Shown one piece after another: positions 1 through 11,925 of a stretch of DNA of 64,000 nt (the stretch's first letter is position 1; the number at the start of each line of letters is the position of its first letter). The DNA lies in NCBI RefSeq assembly GCF_963583255.1, contig NC_084803.1:26200428-26264427 (forward strand), written 5' to 3'. Source of the DNA: Pyrus communis (taxonomy: Eukaryota; Streptophyta; Magnoliopsida; Rosales; Rosaceae). The notes under the pieces were generated by a model. It worked only from the letters and a program-made list of their open reading frames with translations. It did not search any database and had not been told where the DNA came from. A program made the translations under genes and the position numbers.

Positions 1-481
1 GGTTATCTGTTTGACCCACATAGGGCACGTTCTTAAACAGGCTATATCTTTATCGTTGGAGACACTGCAATATCTTGAAGGTCTACTAAGCAAACGCTAG
101 TTGCGACTTCTTTGAACCATGCTGAGATTCTCGCTTTGCATGAAGAATTGTGTGGGTACTTTTGGTTGAGCGTAGTCATGGAGCATATTCAAAGTACTGG
201 TGGTTTTACTACCATTGTTGACCATCCAATGACTATCTTTGAAGATAATGCAACATGTATCAAATAGTTAAAGAAGAGATACATCAAGGGAGACAACACC
301 AAGCACATTGTGCCGTCTTTTATACTCACCAGCAGCAACAACATCAGAACATTGAAGTTAAGCAAATCCATTCCCAGGACAACTTGGCCGATCTCTTCAC
401 CAAGGCATTGCCTAAGTCTACTTTTTGGAAGCTCGTCCAAGGAATCGATATGCGTAAATTATCTAAGTTGAATTGCTTATA
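1..481 (+). pseudogene. Copia-type retrotransposon pol 3' end (RNase H remnant)
   Basis: Three-frame reading gives a broken version of the C-terminal RNase H of a Ty1/Copia polyprotein. Recognisable pieces are the GYLSDPHRARS-like start, the region before EDNATCIKQ, and the hallmark tail ADLFTKALPKSTF followed by the stop at 479-481. Frameshifts and a W-to-stop change near position 75 show it is dead. The 5' part of the element lies outside the window. It is followed by about 420 bp of 3' untranslated internal sequence, a polypurine tract (901-908) and the LTR. Confidence 0.85.
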
Positions 482-911
482 GTTCTCTTATTTGGAAGTT
501 ATGTCTAACTCAGGGGAAACATCCAAAAGCATACTCAATTGATCTTAATGTACTATTTTTCCAACAATTAGGAGCATTTTTCTCACTAGATTTTTGCTAC
601 CTAACGAGGTTTTGATGAGGCACCTATCATGGGATGATCATACTCTGTTGAGTTCACTACCTTCGTCATGTATGACGTTTGTTTTAGTCATTATGTATAC
701 TTCTCATTTTTCTCCTTAGTCTATGAGTTTTTACCTATCTTAGGTTTTACCATAGCGAGGTTTTGTGAATTTTACTATCAATGCATACTTTCTTTAATTT
801 GAGACTTGCATTCGCTAGTTGTGCCGACGACTTCATCAATTGTTCTACCTCAATTGGCGAAGACTTGATGCGATGTATTGTTTGAGTATTTACACACTCA
901 AGGGGGAGCGT

Positions 912-1178
912 TGCAGTCGTGTTTAGAATAGGAACGTGACTGTGCAAATCCTAGTGTATCTAGAGATATCTTGGAATATTCCCTAAGTTAGATATTATCG
1001 TATTAGAGTTGTAATCCTATTAGGGTAAGGATTTAACCTATCCTACTACTATAAATAAAGGCACAATGGGGTGATATGACACACACCTCATAATTAAATC
1101 TCTCTCTTCTATCTCTCTTGCCGCCGGTCTCCCCAACTTTATTCCCTTAGAATAGTTTAGTAAATTAAGCCTACAACA
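912..1178 (+). repeat. Copia 3' LTR
   Basis: It starts with TG directly after the polypurine tract AGGGGGAG and ends ...CTACAACA. A TATA-like TATAAATAAAG lies at 1050-1060, followed by a CT-rich leader, as in short Copia LTRs. The 5' LTR is off the window, so the ends rest on TG...CA and the tract alone. The ~140 bp between it and the next element show nothing recognisable. Confidence 0.7.
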
Positions 1179-1319
1179 ATTTATACAATTTCATGCATGA
1201 TTGAAGGAAAATACCCAAAAAATGAACATTAATGTAATTTCACAAAAATAAAATTGAGCGGTGCTAAACCCACCCATTGTCCTATTTTCTTACCTACATT
1301 ATAATCTTAACCAACATAA

Positions 1320-1840
1320 GAGCAACTCCAACCCATTCAAGGCAACTGAATTGCCTCCCCCCAAAAAAATCCCTCTGCCCACACCAATCCACTAGGCTCC
1401 AGGGGAGCCTGACACCGCCACCAGGTGGTCCAAATCACCTTGGCTAGGGCCTGGGTGGTGTGACATCACGTTGACGTCAGCCACAGTTAAAAAATTGCAA
1501 AAATAATTAAAAATAAAAAAAACTATAAAAATTAATTAAAAATATAAAAAAATTATATATTTTTCCGATAAATACCTAACCATGTTCCTCCACCTTACAT
1601 CACATTTCAATATTTTCAAATACTTTCAACCAATCTTTGATTATTATATGGAATTAAAAATAAAATTATCTTTTATTATTTTGAAAAAAAATAACAATAT
1701 TTTAATACCAATAGCTTGGGCTATTCAGTTAGGGGTAGAGATGCACTTGGGCAGTTCTTGTTCACTAAAGGCAATTACTGTTCACTTTATGGGATTTGGT
1801 TGCCTATAGCCCAGGAGAACATTTAGGGGTTGAGTTGCTC
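1320..1840. mobile_element. Harbinger/Tourist-type MITE, 521 bp, TSD TAA
   Basis: The left end GAGCAACTCCAACCC and the right end GGGGTTGAGTTGCTC form a near-perfect terminal inverted repeat. The element is flanked by TAA on both sides (1317-1319 and 1841-1843), matching the TWA target preference of PIF/Harbinger transposons. It has no transposase frame and an AT-rich core, so it is non-autonomous. Confidence 0.85.
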
Positions 1841-1843
1841 TAA

Positions 1844-2200
1844 AAGGTTAAAGATACTTATTACTCTTACTCGACACACCGTTATGTCTAAAATGTCTTG
1901 AATACAATTCACACCATCCGGCCCAATGAGACAACAACCCCTTCCCACAAGCAATAACTTTTTCTCTTTAGAAATTTGGAGGGTAAGACCTTGACGCGGC
2001 CCATTTTTGTGACGACTGAAAAGAGGAACGACATCCACAGTTGAAGTTAAAGTTGAGTTTGAATATTTGTGGGTTTGATTGAGGTGGAGAAAGAAAAAGA
2101 TTAGGTTGAAGTGCCAAGGCCGTGGAGGATGGTTACCGTCAAATTGAATAGGGTGGGTAGCTTGTATATGTGTGGAGTTCGTTGTTGGGCTCTCCGCTTT
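1844..2200. other. Unassigned intergenic stretch
   Basis: No credible coding frame, RNA gene or repeat end is visible between the MITE and the next LTR. It is probably ordinary intergenic DNA or a decayed repeat. Confidence 0.4.
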
Positions 2201-4857
2201 TGTTACAACCCATTTGAGAAATTATTCTATTTTATTTCTGAAGGTTTGAAGTGACCAAACACCTTATAAGAGAAAATGTTGACTTTTGTTGACTATCGTG
2301 TCATGGTAATGACACGTATGATTATCTTAATATATTATCGTAAAGTTCGACTCCACAAATGCGTAGACAAAACCATTCACGTAACAGAGTGTAATGAAGG
2401 AGACATAAGCAAGTAAAATCAGGGGCAATTTGGTAATTCTATATATACCTATTAGCCTAATCAGATGGGTAGAACCCAACAAACCTGAATTGGGTCTCGT
2501 GACCCGATTTATGACCCAGTCGAATTTCACTATTCTTGCTACCTTTTTTGACCCCATTTCTTGGGTTTGATTCCTCTTAACCTCTTCTACGTCCAAGTGA
2601 TTTTAGATCTCCTCATTCCTACCCCTATTTTCAAATCGAAGCCACAAAGTTTTGAAAAGGTTTCCAATAGTTATTTCTTTTTTCTTTTTTTTTTGTTTTT
2701 CGGGTAATTCTGGTAACCGTTTTCATCGAGTGAGGTAAGAAACTTCATCTACACTTCATGATGTCCATGTTGGTATGGAAATTTGATTTTTCCTGGTAAT
2801 TTTGGCCGTTTTCGGTTACAATTGGTTGATGAGCTAGTTATGAAAGTTGTCCCATTCATCGACGTCTAGCTATACTGTGAATTTGAGCTCATTTGGTTAA
2901 AGGTTGAAAACTTGGGTTTTTGAAACTTGCCATGTCACCACCATAGCTGCCACCACGCGTGGCGATATGTGCAGCCCAATCATTGAGTTTCCTTAAGCGC
3001 CAGAGAGCGACTAGTGACCTTGTGAACCTGTGTCTAGTTTAGTTTCCCAAGATTCAGTAGTGTGGTAATCAAATTAGACTGCCACTAGTTTTTATGATTG
3101 ATGAAGATCTAATTGCTGGATCGTTGTAAATTAGCAGAATGTGATACTCCTAGGATTTTATGGATCAGAAATTCAATGTACTAGTCTTCCGAATTGGATT
3201 GTGTAGGGTTGTTGACCCTACCATTAACCACGACCAATGGTTGAATTTTGGTTAATATGCCCGAGTCATTCTTAAATAACAACTGAGACCCAATTGAGCC
3301 CTATGGACCTACCTTCATCAGGGTGTCATTCTTAGGATGTGCACCTCAGTTCGTGTGCAAGTGGCACGTACAGAGAATTAAGTGTTTATTAGGCTTCTAA
3401 ATGAGATTGACGTTATGTGTGATTGCTAGTATGAGTAAATAAGTTTTGGATCATGTCGAATGATCCTGTAGAACCTGTACATCTGTGTGGCTAGGTGTTG
3501 GAAGTCATTGCAAATACAATTTGTTTTTTTTTTTATATTTGTATTTTTTATGCTTAATGGTGAACTACGATTAGTTTGATTCCTTCATAGGGTATGTAGG
3601 GAGTCTAACTCAAAAGTTAAATTCAGCCATAAGGTTAATAAACTTAAACCGTGTATTCTCTAAGTTTGGGACGTGATATTATTACGATTCAGTCTAGGTA
3701 CAAATTGACAAGGGCAAAACTCTTGTAGGGAGTGCTACCCGGAGGTGTGAGGACATTTATTAAATGTTTTAGTCATTAAACTTTCTAAGCATGCCAAGAT
3801 AAATATGAATTTTAGTTACAGTTTATTAGTTAGACAGACTTTGTGATTTTATTACCAGGCTTTATGGTTTATGAATTATATTGATGTTGACGATTTTATA
3901 AATATTGTTTTCTTTATTATTACGTATCTTTTGGCATGCATACACCCACACGGACTTAAAGTATTTTACCAGCCCACAGCTGTAGGACACAACTTGCACA
4001 TGTATGAGTTATATTTCAGCTTGTTCATATTTTGAACATCCTCCTTCTAGCTTGCACCAGCTACGACTAGTCATTACTTTGAGATTACTCAGTAATGACA
4101 TTAGTATATGTTTATTCCCTCAACATGTCATTACTTCGACATTATTCAGCAATGACATAATTATACAATTATACCCTTAGCTTGCCATTACTTTGAGACT
4201 ACTCAATAACTACATGATTATTACCTCGCTTACATTAATTACCGCTAGTGCATGATATTGTATGATATACCACGAGTAAGTAACATCTCAGTACATGTAC
4301 GTATCAGTTTTTCAGTTTCTATGGCAGGCTCAAATTTCCAAAAGATATGATATAGGTAATCAAAATAGGGTTTTGTGTGTTTTTTTTTTTTTGGGGGTGG
4401 GGTGGGGTGGGGTGTGGTTTAGTATGTTCAAAAAACAAAATATTTTAGAAAATTTATTTTTCACCCCTGAGGACTTAATGGCATAAATCTTCTTGACGTC
4501 AAAGCAAACTTCGATGGTTCTGATCAGTTTCTCTTATTTTCTCTTAGTTTGTATGAACCGTCCATCCTTTAATGTAAAACATATGTCATGCTTTGAACAA
4601 CTTGTCATGCATATAGTGGATCATTACTTAGGTGTGGCCCTTGGGGCATGTGGTCTTGAAATAATTATAATATTTTTAGTAAGTTTCAAATTTGGACCCA
4701 AACTAAATTCAAGGGAAACTCTGCTGAATTTTCAGTAGATTATTTGAAGTCCTTTGATTAGATTGTAATGCATGCTCGTTATGGCTACGTCACCTCGGTG
4801 ACGGCTATCATGCTTTAATTTCGGTGTTCATCTTGACATCAGGGTCAGAGTGTGTCA
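2201..4857 (+). repeat. Del/Tekay-like Gypsy 5' LTR (2.66 kb)
   Basis: It begins TGTTACAACCC and ends GTGTGTCA. Two bases later (4861-4873) comes TGGTATCAAAGTC, close to the initiator-Met tRNA primer-binding site TGGTATCAGAGC used by many plant Gypsy elements. LTR length, the TGTTACAA start and the primer site fit the Del/Tekay lineage. No coding potential. A related LTR start (TGTTACAAGCC on the minus strand) is found in the solo LTR at 23496-26037. Confidence 0.7.
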
Positions 4858-4980
4858 GTTTGGTATCAAAGTCAAAGGTACTACTTTGGAAATGGAAGAC
4901 CGTATGTGGGTTCAGTTCCACTTTGGTGTTGATGTACTTGTGAAAATTTCAAGAATGATATTTTCTTAAAAGGAGTAGAT
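4858..4980 (+). mobile_element. Residual internal region of the Del/Tekay-like element
   Basis: Only 123 bp separate the primer-binding site from a purine-rich AAAAGGAGTAGAT that precedes the start of the second LTR at 4981. The whole gag-pol region is missing, leaving an LTR-short internal-LTR derivative that can no longer encode anything. Confidence 0.65.
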
Positions 4981-5529
4981 TGTTTCGACCTATCCGAAAA
5001 TTATCCTATGTTATTTTCAAAGGTTTGATGACCAAAATACCCCCAGAAGGAAGAGTGTAGACTTTTGTTGACCATCGTGTCGTGACACGTATAAGGATCC
5101 AAGTGAAGAAGAAAACAGCTATCCAAGTGAAGAGAAGATCAAGGGTCAAACTAAATGACACTTGTCAATAGATTAAAAAGATGAGCTGTTAGAAGTAGTT
5201 AAAAGCTGTTAGAATTATAGTTGAGATAAGGAGGTGGAAGATTAGCAGCTAAGGAAAGTGAGAATATATAACTGAAATTGTAATCATAACGAAATTAACA
5301 AGATATCAATACATTTCTCTCTCTCTTTCGATCTCTCTCTCTTCTTCCTCTACATTCTGTGTAATTCTTAAGAACATATTCATTGAAGTTTTCTTAATGT
5401 TTACAACACGGATGATGAATTATTTTGGTATATTCTGGTAGTAGAGCTTGATCCCACAAACATGTAGACAAAAACCGTTTGCGTAAGGGAGTTGTAACAA
5501 AAGAGAAATAAGTAAGCAAAGTCAGAGGC
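4981..5529 (+). repeat. 3' LTR fragment of the Del/Tekay-like element, interrupted
   Basis: TGTTTCGACCTATCCGAAAA and the following ~105 bp align with the start of the LTR at 2201 (shared GACTTTTGTTGAC, GTGTC and GACACG blocks). The match resumes after the insert, at 5411-5529 (CCACAAACATGTAGACAAAA against CCACAAATGCGTAGACAAAA near 2354). Beyond about 5530 the LTR similarity stops. Confidence 0.65.
5090..5405 (+). mobile_element. 316-bp solo LTR-like insertion, TSD ACACG
   Basis: It is inserted in the 3' LTR fragment. The pentamer ACACG is found immediately left (5085-5089) and right (5406-5410), and the flanks rejoin to match the intact LTR. The insert begins TATAAGGATCC and ends TGTTTACA, so the expected TG start would be mutated to TA. 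A TCTCTCTC-rich leader near its end resembles short Copia LTRs or TRIMs. Confidence 0.6.
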
Positions 5530-5869
5530 TCGCACTTTGGCAGAATGACTCCATCCCAGTGCTGGCAGTTGTGGCGATGGTGTCCTTGAACACGTCGCTG
5601 CAGTCAGACATGTTGCTCTGGCCAGATAAGATGATGATCTATTTGGCGTCGGCGGGTTGGGAGTCCATTCTGGCCGGGTCATTGTTTGGTTGTAGGGATA
5701 GGGAGGTCTTGATGTTCTTCCTAGGTCTAAATAGGGCGTAACCATAGCTGTTTAGAGAGGAGTGGGACTCGGTGGTTGTGGGTTCGGTGCTTTTGATGGG
5801 CATAATAGTCCTACGAGTTGGACAACATTGTCTTCGGGTAGTCCTGCTGTTGGCGAGAAGTAATAATAG
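5530..5869. other. Unexplained GC-richer segment
   Basis: This stretch is markedly richer in GC than its neighbours and holds overlapping frames on both strands (114 aa on the minus strand, 5401-5745; 60 aa on the plus strand, 5559-5741). Neither looks like a known family. It could be captured host-gene sequence or the decayed middle of another repeat. Confidence 0.3.
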
Positions 5870-6185
5870 ACAATTTTACATCATAAATCATTGACATCAA
5901 AAGCTGAAGAAAATAAGTAATCCCTGATCAGAAGAAATAGAGTTTTAAATATTGTAAAAATGATTTAAATTTGTGGGTTTAGTGAAACTGAAAGAAGGCA
6001 TGATGATTTAGATTTGTTAAGTTTAGAAAAAATGTACCCTTTTAATTATTCTGGAGCCAAGATGCCACGCGTCAGAGGAATTAAAACAGTATATACTTTG
6101 ACTTACTCTGAAAGCTATGGTCTTTGGATGACTATCTATTCTCAAAGATAACAAGTCATTTTTCTGAAACATAGTTGGGGGCAAT
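5870..6185 (+). mobile_element. 3' internal end of a Tat-lineage retrotransposon
   Basis: It ends with AGTTGGGGGCAAT, a polypurine tract directly before an LTR. The ~80 bp before it match the equivalent end of the internal region at about 10650-10719 (shared GCATGGTCTTTGGAT-like block). This is the tail of one copy whose body is missing. Confidence 0.6.
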
Positions 6186-6788
6186 TGTTGGACCATAATT
6201 TTCTAGGGCCGGAGTAAGACGGATCAGAATACGAATACCTCAAAAGTTCAATCATGGATTTAACAGTGTTCTAATAAAGCTGAATAAACTGAGTAGCAAT
6301 GCCACCATCATCATCTTCTGGAGCAGTGGGCGAGGTTTGACAGCTTCGCTGGGATTGAACATGCTTGTTTCGCAAGATAAGGAAACCCAACCCAACAAAG
6401 AATCAACATGTTTCTTATAATTTTGGAGTCCTTACAATCTATAGATTGGCGTGCCACACTAGTAATCACACTCCTAAGAGGATTGAATATCTACTTCCTA
6501 GATATCCTTAGGGGTTCTTCTAATTAAATATGGATTTCCTATCCTAAAAGGTCTCTACCTTGACTAGTATAAATACAGCCTTCTAGGGTTCATCTCTGGT
6601 AGTGCAATTATCGCACACTTATTCTCTTGCCTACTGCTTGAGTTACATAATAGCTACTAACTGGATTGTCGGAACACCCTTGACCGACACCTCTTGGGCT
6701 TTAGCCACTTACAGTTGCCTACTATTTTGTAGGTAAACAGATTTTTACATCTCCACCCTTCACGGTAGTGTGTGAATTTGGTTTGACA
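6186..6788 (+). repeat. Tat-lineage LTR (603 bp)
   Basis: TGTTGGACCATAATTTT...GGTTTGACA. It aligns along its length with the LTR at 10720-11925 once the insert there is removed (604 bp). TATA-like TATAAATACAGCC lies near 6570. It is preceded by a polypurine tract (3' LTR context) but is followed directly by pol sequence with no primer-binding site, so it sits at a recombination or deletion junction. Confidence 0.75.
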
Positions 6789-8450
6789 CTGAACAAATCA
6801 TACTTGAGCAAGCTTTGAAGCTTGAATTTCAAGCAAGCAACAACTAGGATGAGTATGGAATGCTACTCCCCGGACTTAGGACATCAACGGAACTTTAAGT
6901 GAAAGAACTATCAATCCATTGGGACTCGACTCTGATTCTTAACCAAGTCAAGGGAGAGAATACGTCACCCATAATCTAGCTATGGGGCTTTGTTTGGCCA
7001 AGGCCAAGAAACTATTCAAAAAGTACGAATTCAGCAAGTCCCACATAATGAAAACAGTCATGTCGATGCACTTGAAAACATCGCATCCACTGTGAATCAC
7101 TGTCCGATGAATTATTCTCTTCGAGTACCTCACCACCCCAAGAGTTCGCGAAACAGAGCCAGACATGGTTGCTACTATCGATACGAGAGAGAATTGGATT
7201 GATGAAATCATCGACTACATCCAGGACAAGAAAATTCTTAAAGATGCTCACTTGACAGGAAATTTGTCCAAAAGGCTTCAAGGTGAACTGTTATTCACGA
7301 AAGACTCTACTGGCGTTCTTACTCTAGACCTTATATATTGTGCGTGACTCCGGAAAGGGGCTTACAAATCCTCAGTGATATTTATTCGGGTATCTGAGAA
7401 CCACTCTAGTGGAAGATCCCTAACAGATAAGGCACTAATGGTAGGAAACAAGGAGTACTTGATAGCAGCAACATATTACTTAACATGAACATGCATATGT
7501 GACAAGTGCCAGAGGTACACATCAATGAATCATGAACTTGCAGAAGAACTGAACATCCTTACTGGGGCATGACCCTTCAAGAAATGGGGAATCGATCTTG
7601 TTGATCCGCTTAAGAAGGCCATAGGAAACAAGGAGTACTTGATAGTAGCAACATATTACTTATGTAAGTGGATTGAGGCAGAACCTCTATCTTGGATAAC
7701 TAGCGTAGTGGTCATACCTTTTTTTTTTTTTTCTTTTTCCTGGAAGAAACATTTCCTATCATTTTAGAATGCCTCACACTATATTTATCAACAATGGTTT
7801 GCAATTCACCAGTTTCGAAGTCATGGACTGGTACAAGGTTTTAGAATCCGTCATCTCACCTCCACTCTGCGATACCTCAGGGCAACGGTCGAGCAGAAGC
7901 TTCAAACAAGACAATTTTACAATGTCTGAAGAAAAGGCTTGAGGAGAAGGGCATACGGCCAAAAGAACTGCCTGGAGTTCCATGGCATATCGCATCACTG
8001 TTTGTAAAGCAACTGGGAAACCTCCATTTTCACTTATGGAACATAAGCTATTATTACTGTCCAAGTCACAATGATGCCAAACTTATACATTCAAGAAACG
8101 ACTGTGTTAGAAAAAGTTGAGATCGTCAAATCAGACCTCAACTTTGTGGAAAAACGCAGGGAATGTGCCCAAGTTTGATTTGCCGCCTATCAACTTCAGA
8201 TTCGGTCATACTAAAGTGTTAAGCCTCAAAGTCTTCATGTTGGAGACCTTGTCTTAAGGAAAATCTTCGAAAACACAAGACTACCAAAGAAGGCAAGCTC
8301 GGGGCAAACTGGAAGGGTTGTATAGAGTCGTGGGAGTAGGAGACAGGGGAACATAGTACCTGACTCACATCGATAGAACTCCAATCGCCAAAAGGTGAAA
8401 TATCACAATTTCCAGTGGTACTACTAAAGATCTCACAATGCTACGGCCTA
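6789..8450 (+). pseudogene. Tat-lineage pol remnant: archaeal-type RNase H and integrase
   Basis: Reading across frames from 6789 gives an archaeal-type RNase H C-terminal half (LKLEFQASNN, then GLRTSTEL, KELSIHWDSTLILNQVKGEY, and PHNENSHVDAL near 7040). The Tat linker follows (NWIDEIIDYIQDK at 7190-7230), then integrase pieces (CDKCQRYTS near 7500, KWGIDLVDPLKKAIGN near 7580, KWIEAEPL near 7670). The order RNase H, linker, integrase is diagnostic for Tat-lineage Ty3/Gypsy elements. Gag, protease and reverse transcriptase are absent, and multiple stops and frameshifts make it a pseudogene. Confidence 0.8.
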
Positions 8451-10719
8451 TGTATAAACAAATTTATGGAGAACTCATCTTCTTAATGCCCCGCCATAGG
8501 CTACTCACCAAGAATGGTTCATGATGCATTACAAATCATGACATTCTTTCTTAGAACTAGACCAGTGATTTGATTCTTCTTCCCAAAGATATAGGCAGTT
8601 TAATTCGGGTTCAATCACACCCCCTTATTAAACCCCTATTTCTTTTATAATAAAAAAGTTTAAAGTTTAGTTCTCTCCCGACTTTTGTCTGTTCCTTCAT
8701 TTGTTTTTCTTTTTTTGGGGTACAGGGAATCCCTAATATCCTAAATAATACAAGCTTTGAAATTTCGCATAATTGCAAGTTTAAAAATTCAAATTGATAA
8801 TGTAAGAAGAGTCTCTTATAGCCCATTCCGTGGTGTTCCAGTTAGCATCTTAGGAGGCTCGAGCCGTATTAAGTGCGGCCAACAGACACGGAGACATTGC
8901 CCCTTGCTTTGCAAGTTCCAACTTACCATCCAGCTTTTGAAAAGATTATACAACCAAATGATTGTGGGTTATAACATCTGAACCTAAGCTATACAGTATA
9001 CACCATTTGAGCGAATAATCGAAAAGGCTATCCAAAAATTATCCGAATGGTTGCTCTGAACTCCGACTTGGAGTATGATTACTTTTATACTGAACCAGCG
9101 TACTACGCCAAGTACATTATGCGGTACCATATGTCTAATGCAGGTTTGAATTAGGCATCTAGACTAGGAAACCCTCTAGAGGATTTTTTTATTTTAGTGG
9201 AGCTCTAAAACACGAAAACACCTTAGACAAGTTAACTAAGTGTAGTCCGACCAGAAATGCTTAGGTCCAACACATATGGTCTGACAAAAAGATCAAAAAG
9301 GTGTTTCCGATCCACACACAAGCGACCAATTCTCTAATAAACTTTCATTTAAGATTCACTAGGATGAACACATAATTTGGACTAAGAAGAAAACCCCTTC
9401 TTGGTGGCACGTTGCAACTATTAAAATCCTCAAACTTGGAATGGGCAAGATGAAAGAACAAACGGACATATAGTCTCACTTAAAGGAAGAAGATTATACT
9501 AACATTAAAAACTGTAGATCATTCCGAGCATGACTCATCAATTTCTCATCCTTTATCTGACCAATGCATCAAAGCATGCTTTAGAGTAGAAGATTTTTCA
9601 TGAGTTTTTAAACCTGGTGTCAGAATATGGTGGTACTCCGATTATCACAGTGAAAATCTCTGCAAACACTAAGTTTGGGAGGCAACATTTTTCCGAATCA
9701 ATGTTATCGAGAGAGGCTTATAGCTTTGTCCCATGCTTACAAGCTTATTCGTGTTCTGCTCTGTTACTTATTACTCCATAGGTTTACTTCATAAAGATTT
9801 GTTAGATTAAAACTTTATTCCGTGATTAGGAAACACAGGATGAAAAGTTCCAAGCGCTTTACTCTAACAGGATTAATAACTTCGGTAAAACAACACTTAA
9901 AAAACATGTGTAGGCACATGTGTATTGCATAATCAAAGTCCCATGAGTTGGGAAAAAAGTAAAATTCTTTGGGAAGACACGCCTTCACCCTTATCGCAAA
10001 ATTCCTGTAAGAAAGGTGCTTGCTCAGTTGACTTTACGAGGATGATGAGAGGATTCAATGAAGAAGAACCCACTGAACAATCTCCACACTCTGCTTAAGT
10101 TGAACGCGTATGCAAAGACTGCAAGGAGGATGTTTCTATGGAGCAGAGTATGGAGATATAGAATCCGATGAGGACAAAAGTTTACTAGAGAAAGGTTTTG
10201 GCTTGTCCTTAATTTTTTATAACAATTAATGTTGCAGATTTCTTGGCTACATGTCCTAATTATCAAGGGCTAAAAGTGAGGAATGGGTACAAGAGTTGGA
10301 GTATAGCAAGAATGGAGGAGAGCCACACTTTGGAAATGAAATTTGAAAGAGAAAAGTTTGAAAAAAAGGAAAGAAAATATAAGCTATGAGAAGAGTCTTT
10401 GAATAATCTCACAGTTGAATTCAAAATGCCTCACCTCAAGATTCATGTGTCCAAAGGTAGAAGTCAATTGATAATGTAAGGAGCCACCCCTTGTTTATTG
10501 TGCACATGTAATATGACATCCCTCATCACTGTTGTCTTCGTGCCACAACTTTCGAGCCCGCATGTCTGAATCTAGAACATCACAACTCACGGCTTACGAA
10601 GTTGAATTACCACATGTTAGAAAAATTCAAAATGATATGTATTTCGCTTTACTTCAAAAGGCATGGTCTTTGGATCCTCAAGGGGAACAACCCCTTCAGT
10701 TGCACAGTTAGGGGCAATT
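8451..10719 (+). mobile_element. 3' internal region of the Tat-lineage element
   Basis: Non-coding or decayed sequence between the integrase remnant and the polypurine tract AGTTAGGGGCAAT at about 10706-10719. No long frame survives on either strand, and I cannot recognise an antisense ORF here. Confidence 0.5.
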
Positions 10720-10912
10720 ATATAGGACCATAATTTTTCAGGACCGGAGTAAGGTGGATCGGAACAAGAATACCTCAGAAGTCCCGTCATGGACAACTTT
10801 CACCACGGAACTGTGCAAATGGATCAATGATCCCACCATTATCTTGTTTTGAATAAGTAGGAAGTCCGTCGACTTAGCTAAGATTGACCATGCTTGTTCC
10901 GCAAGATAGAGA

Positions 10913-11509
10913 TGTTGGATAGTGGCCAAATTAGTGCCATGTTTTGTGGTTTTTTTCAAAGCCATGTTTTGTGGCTTTTTCAAAGCAATGTTTTGTGGCT
11001 TTTTCAAAGCCATGTTTTGTGGCTTTTTCAAAAGCAATGTTTTGTGGCTTTCGGATGGATGAAAGGAGGAGAAGAAAAGTGGGTTGTTTTTATTTAAATG
11101 ACTTGCCAAAGGAGAAGGAACGGATGAAGAGATGTAAAGCATCCAAAGAGATGGTGAGAGCATTTGGCTCTACCATGGGCAAGGGAGAGAGAAATCAAGA
11201 GAGCTAGAGTGAAAGGTCTCTAGTGAAAGAACTCTTGGGGTAGAGTGAGGCTCTTGGGAAAATTCTGTGAGTGGGTGTACAAGGGATATGGGATTGGGTT
11301 ATGTCGATTTAACTCATGTGTAACTTGTACTGTTTTTCTCATAGTAAAGAGCAATATCTCTCCGAGGACGTAGGCAGGTTTTTGCCGAACCTCGTAAATT
11401 TCTCTGTGTCTTTATTTCTTGTATTTTATTTTGTTCAACTGTGTGTGATTTTGGTGAGGTTGTAATCTGAATCTCGGTTCCGCACTAACGAACGGGCCAA
11501 GGCACAACA
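10913..11509 (+). mobile_element. Solo Copia LTR, 597 bp, TSD AGAGA
   Basis: Begins TGTTGGATAGTGGCC and ends GGCACAACA, the TGTTG...CAACA form usual for Copia LTRs. AGAGA flanks it at 10908-10912 and 11510-11514. It contains a typical LTR leader (CTCCGAGGACGTAGGCA ... CCGAACCTCGT). No internal region is present, so it is a solo LTR left by LTR-LTR recombination. Confidence 0.85.
10935..11051. repeat. 24-bp tandem repeat, ~5 copies, inside the solo LTR
   Basis: The unit GCCATGTTTTGTGGCTTTTTCAAA is repeated about five times with small changes (CCATG/CAATG alternation, T-run length). The apparent repetitive proteins on both strands here are artefacts of the repeat. Confidence 0.9.
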
Positions 11510-11925
11510 AGAGAAACCAGATCTGGTATGGAATCAACCAAGTTTCCTATATTCTTGGACATTCCTACAATTGAGAGATTTGGCGTGCGGTATATGTAAT
11601 CACTTTCTTATGAGGATGCAATATTTACTCCTAGATATCCTTTGGGATTCTCAAAGTTTAATACGGATTCTATATCCTAAAAGGACTCTATCTCGTCTGG
11701 TATAAATACATCCATTCAGGGTTCATCTTTGGTAACACAATTATCACATACTCCATTCTCTAGCCATTGCTTGAATTTCAAGTATTTGCTTATTAACTTG
11801 ACCGTTAGAGAGCCTTTGGCAGGCGCCCAACCAGTCCTAAGGTTGCTCATGGTAGTTTCTTGTTTTATAGGTAGTTAAGTTTGTGCATCTCTACTGCTCT
11901 GGCTGTGCACGAATTGGTTCCAACA

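Larger units (their letters stand above)
10720..11925 (+). repeat. Tat-lineage 3' LTR containing a nested solo LTR
   Basis: It follows the polypurine tract and starts TATAGGACCATAATTTTTC (TG mutated to TA), matching the LTR at 6186. It ends GGTTCCAACA. Without the nested insertion and its target duplication (about 602 bp) its length is 604 bp, against 603 bp for the partner. Confidence 0.75.

Noticed and set aside
10738..11163. 141-aa minus-strand frame with MALKKPQN repeats
   Set aside because: It is the translation of the 24-bp DNA repeat within an LTR, and plus-strand frames over the same repeat look equally repetitive.
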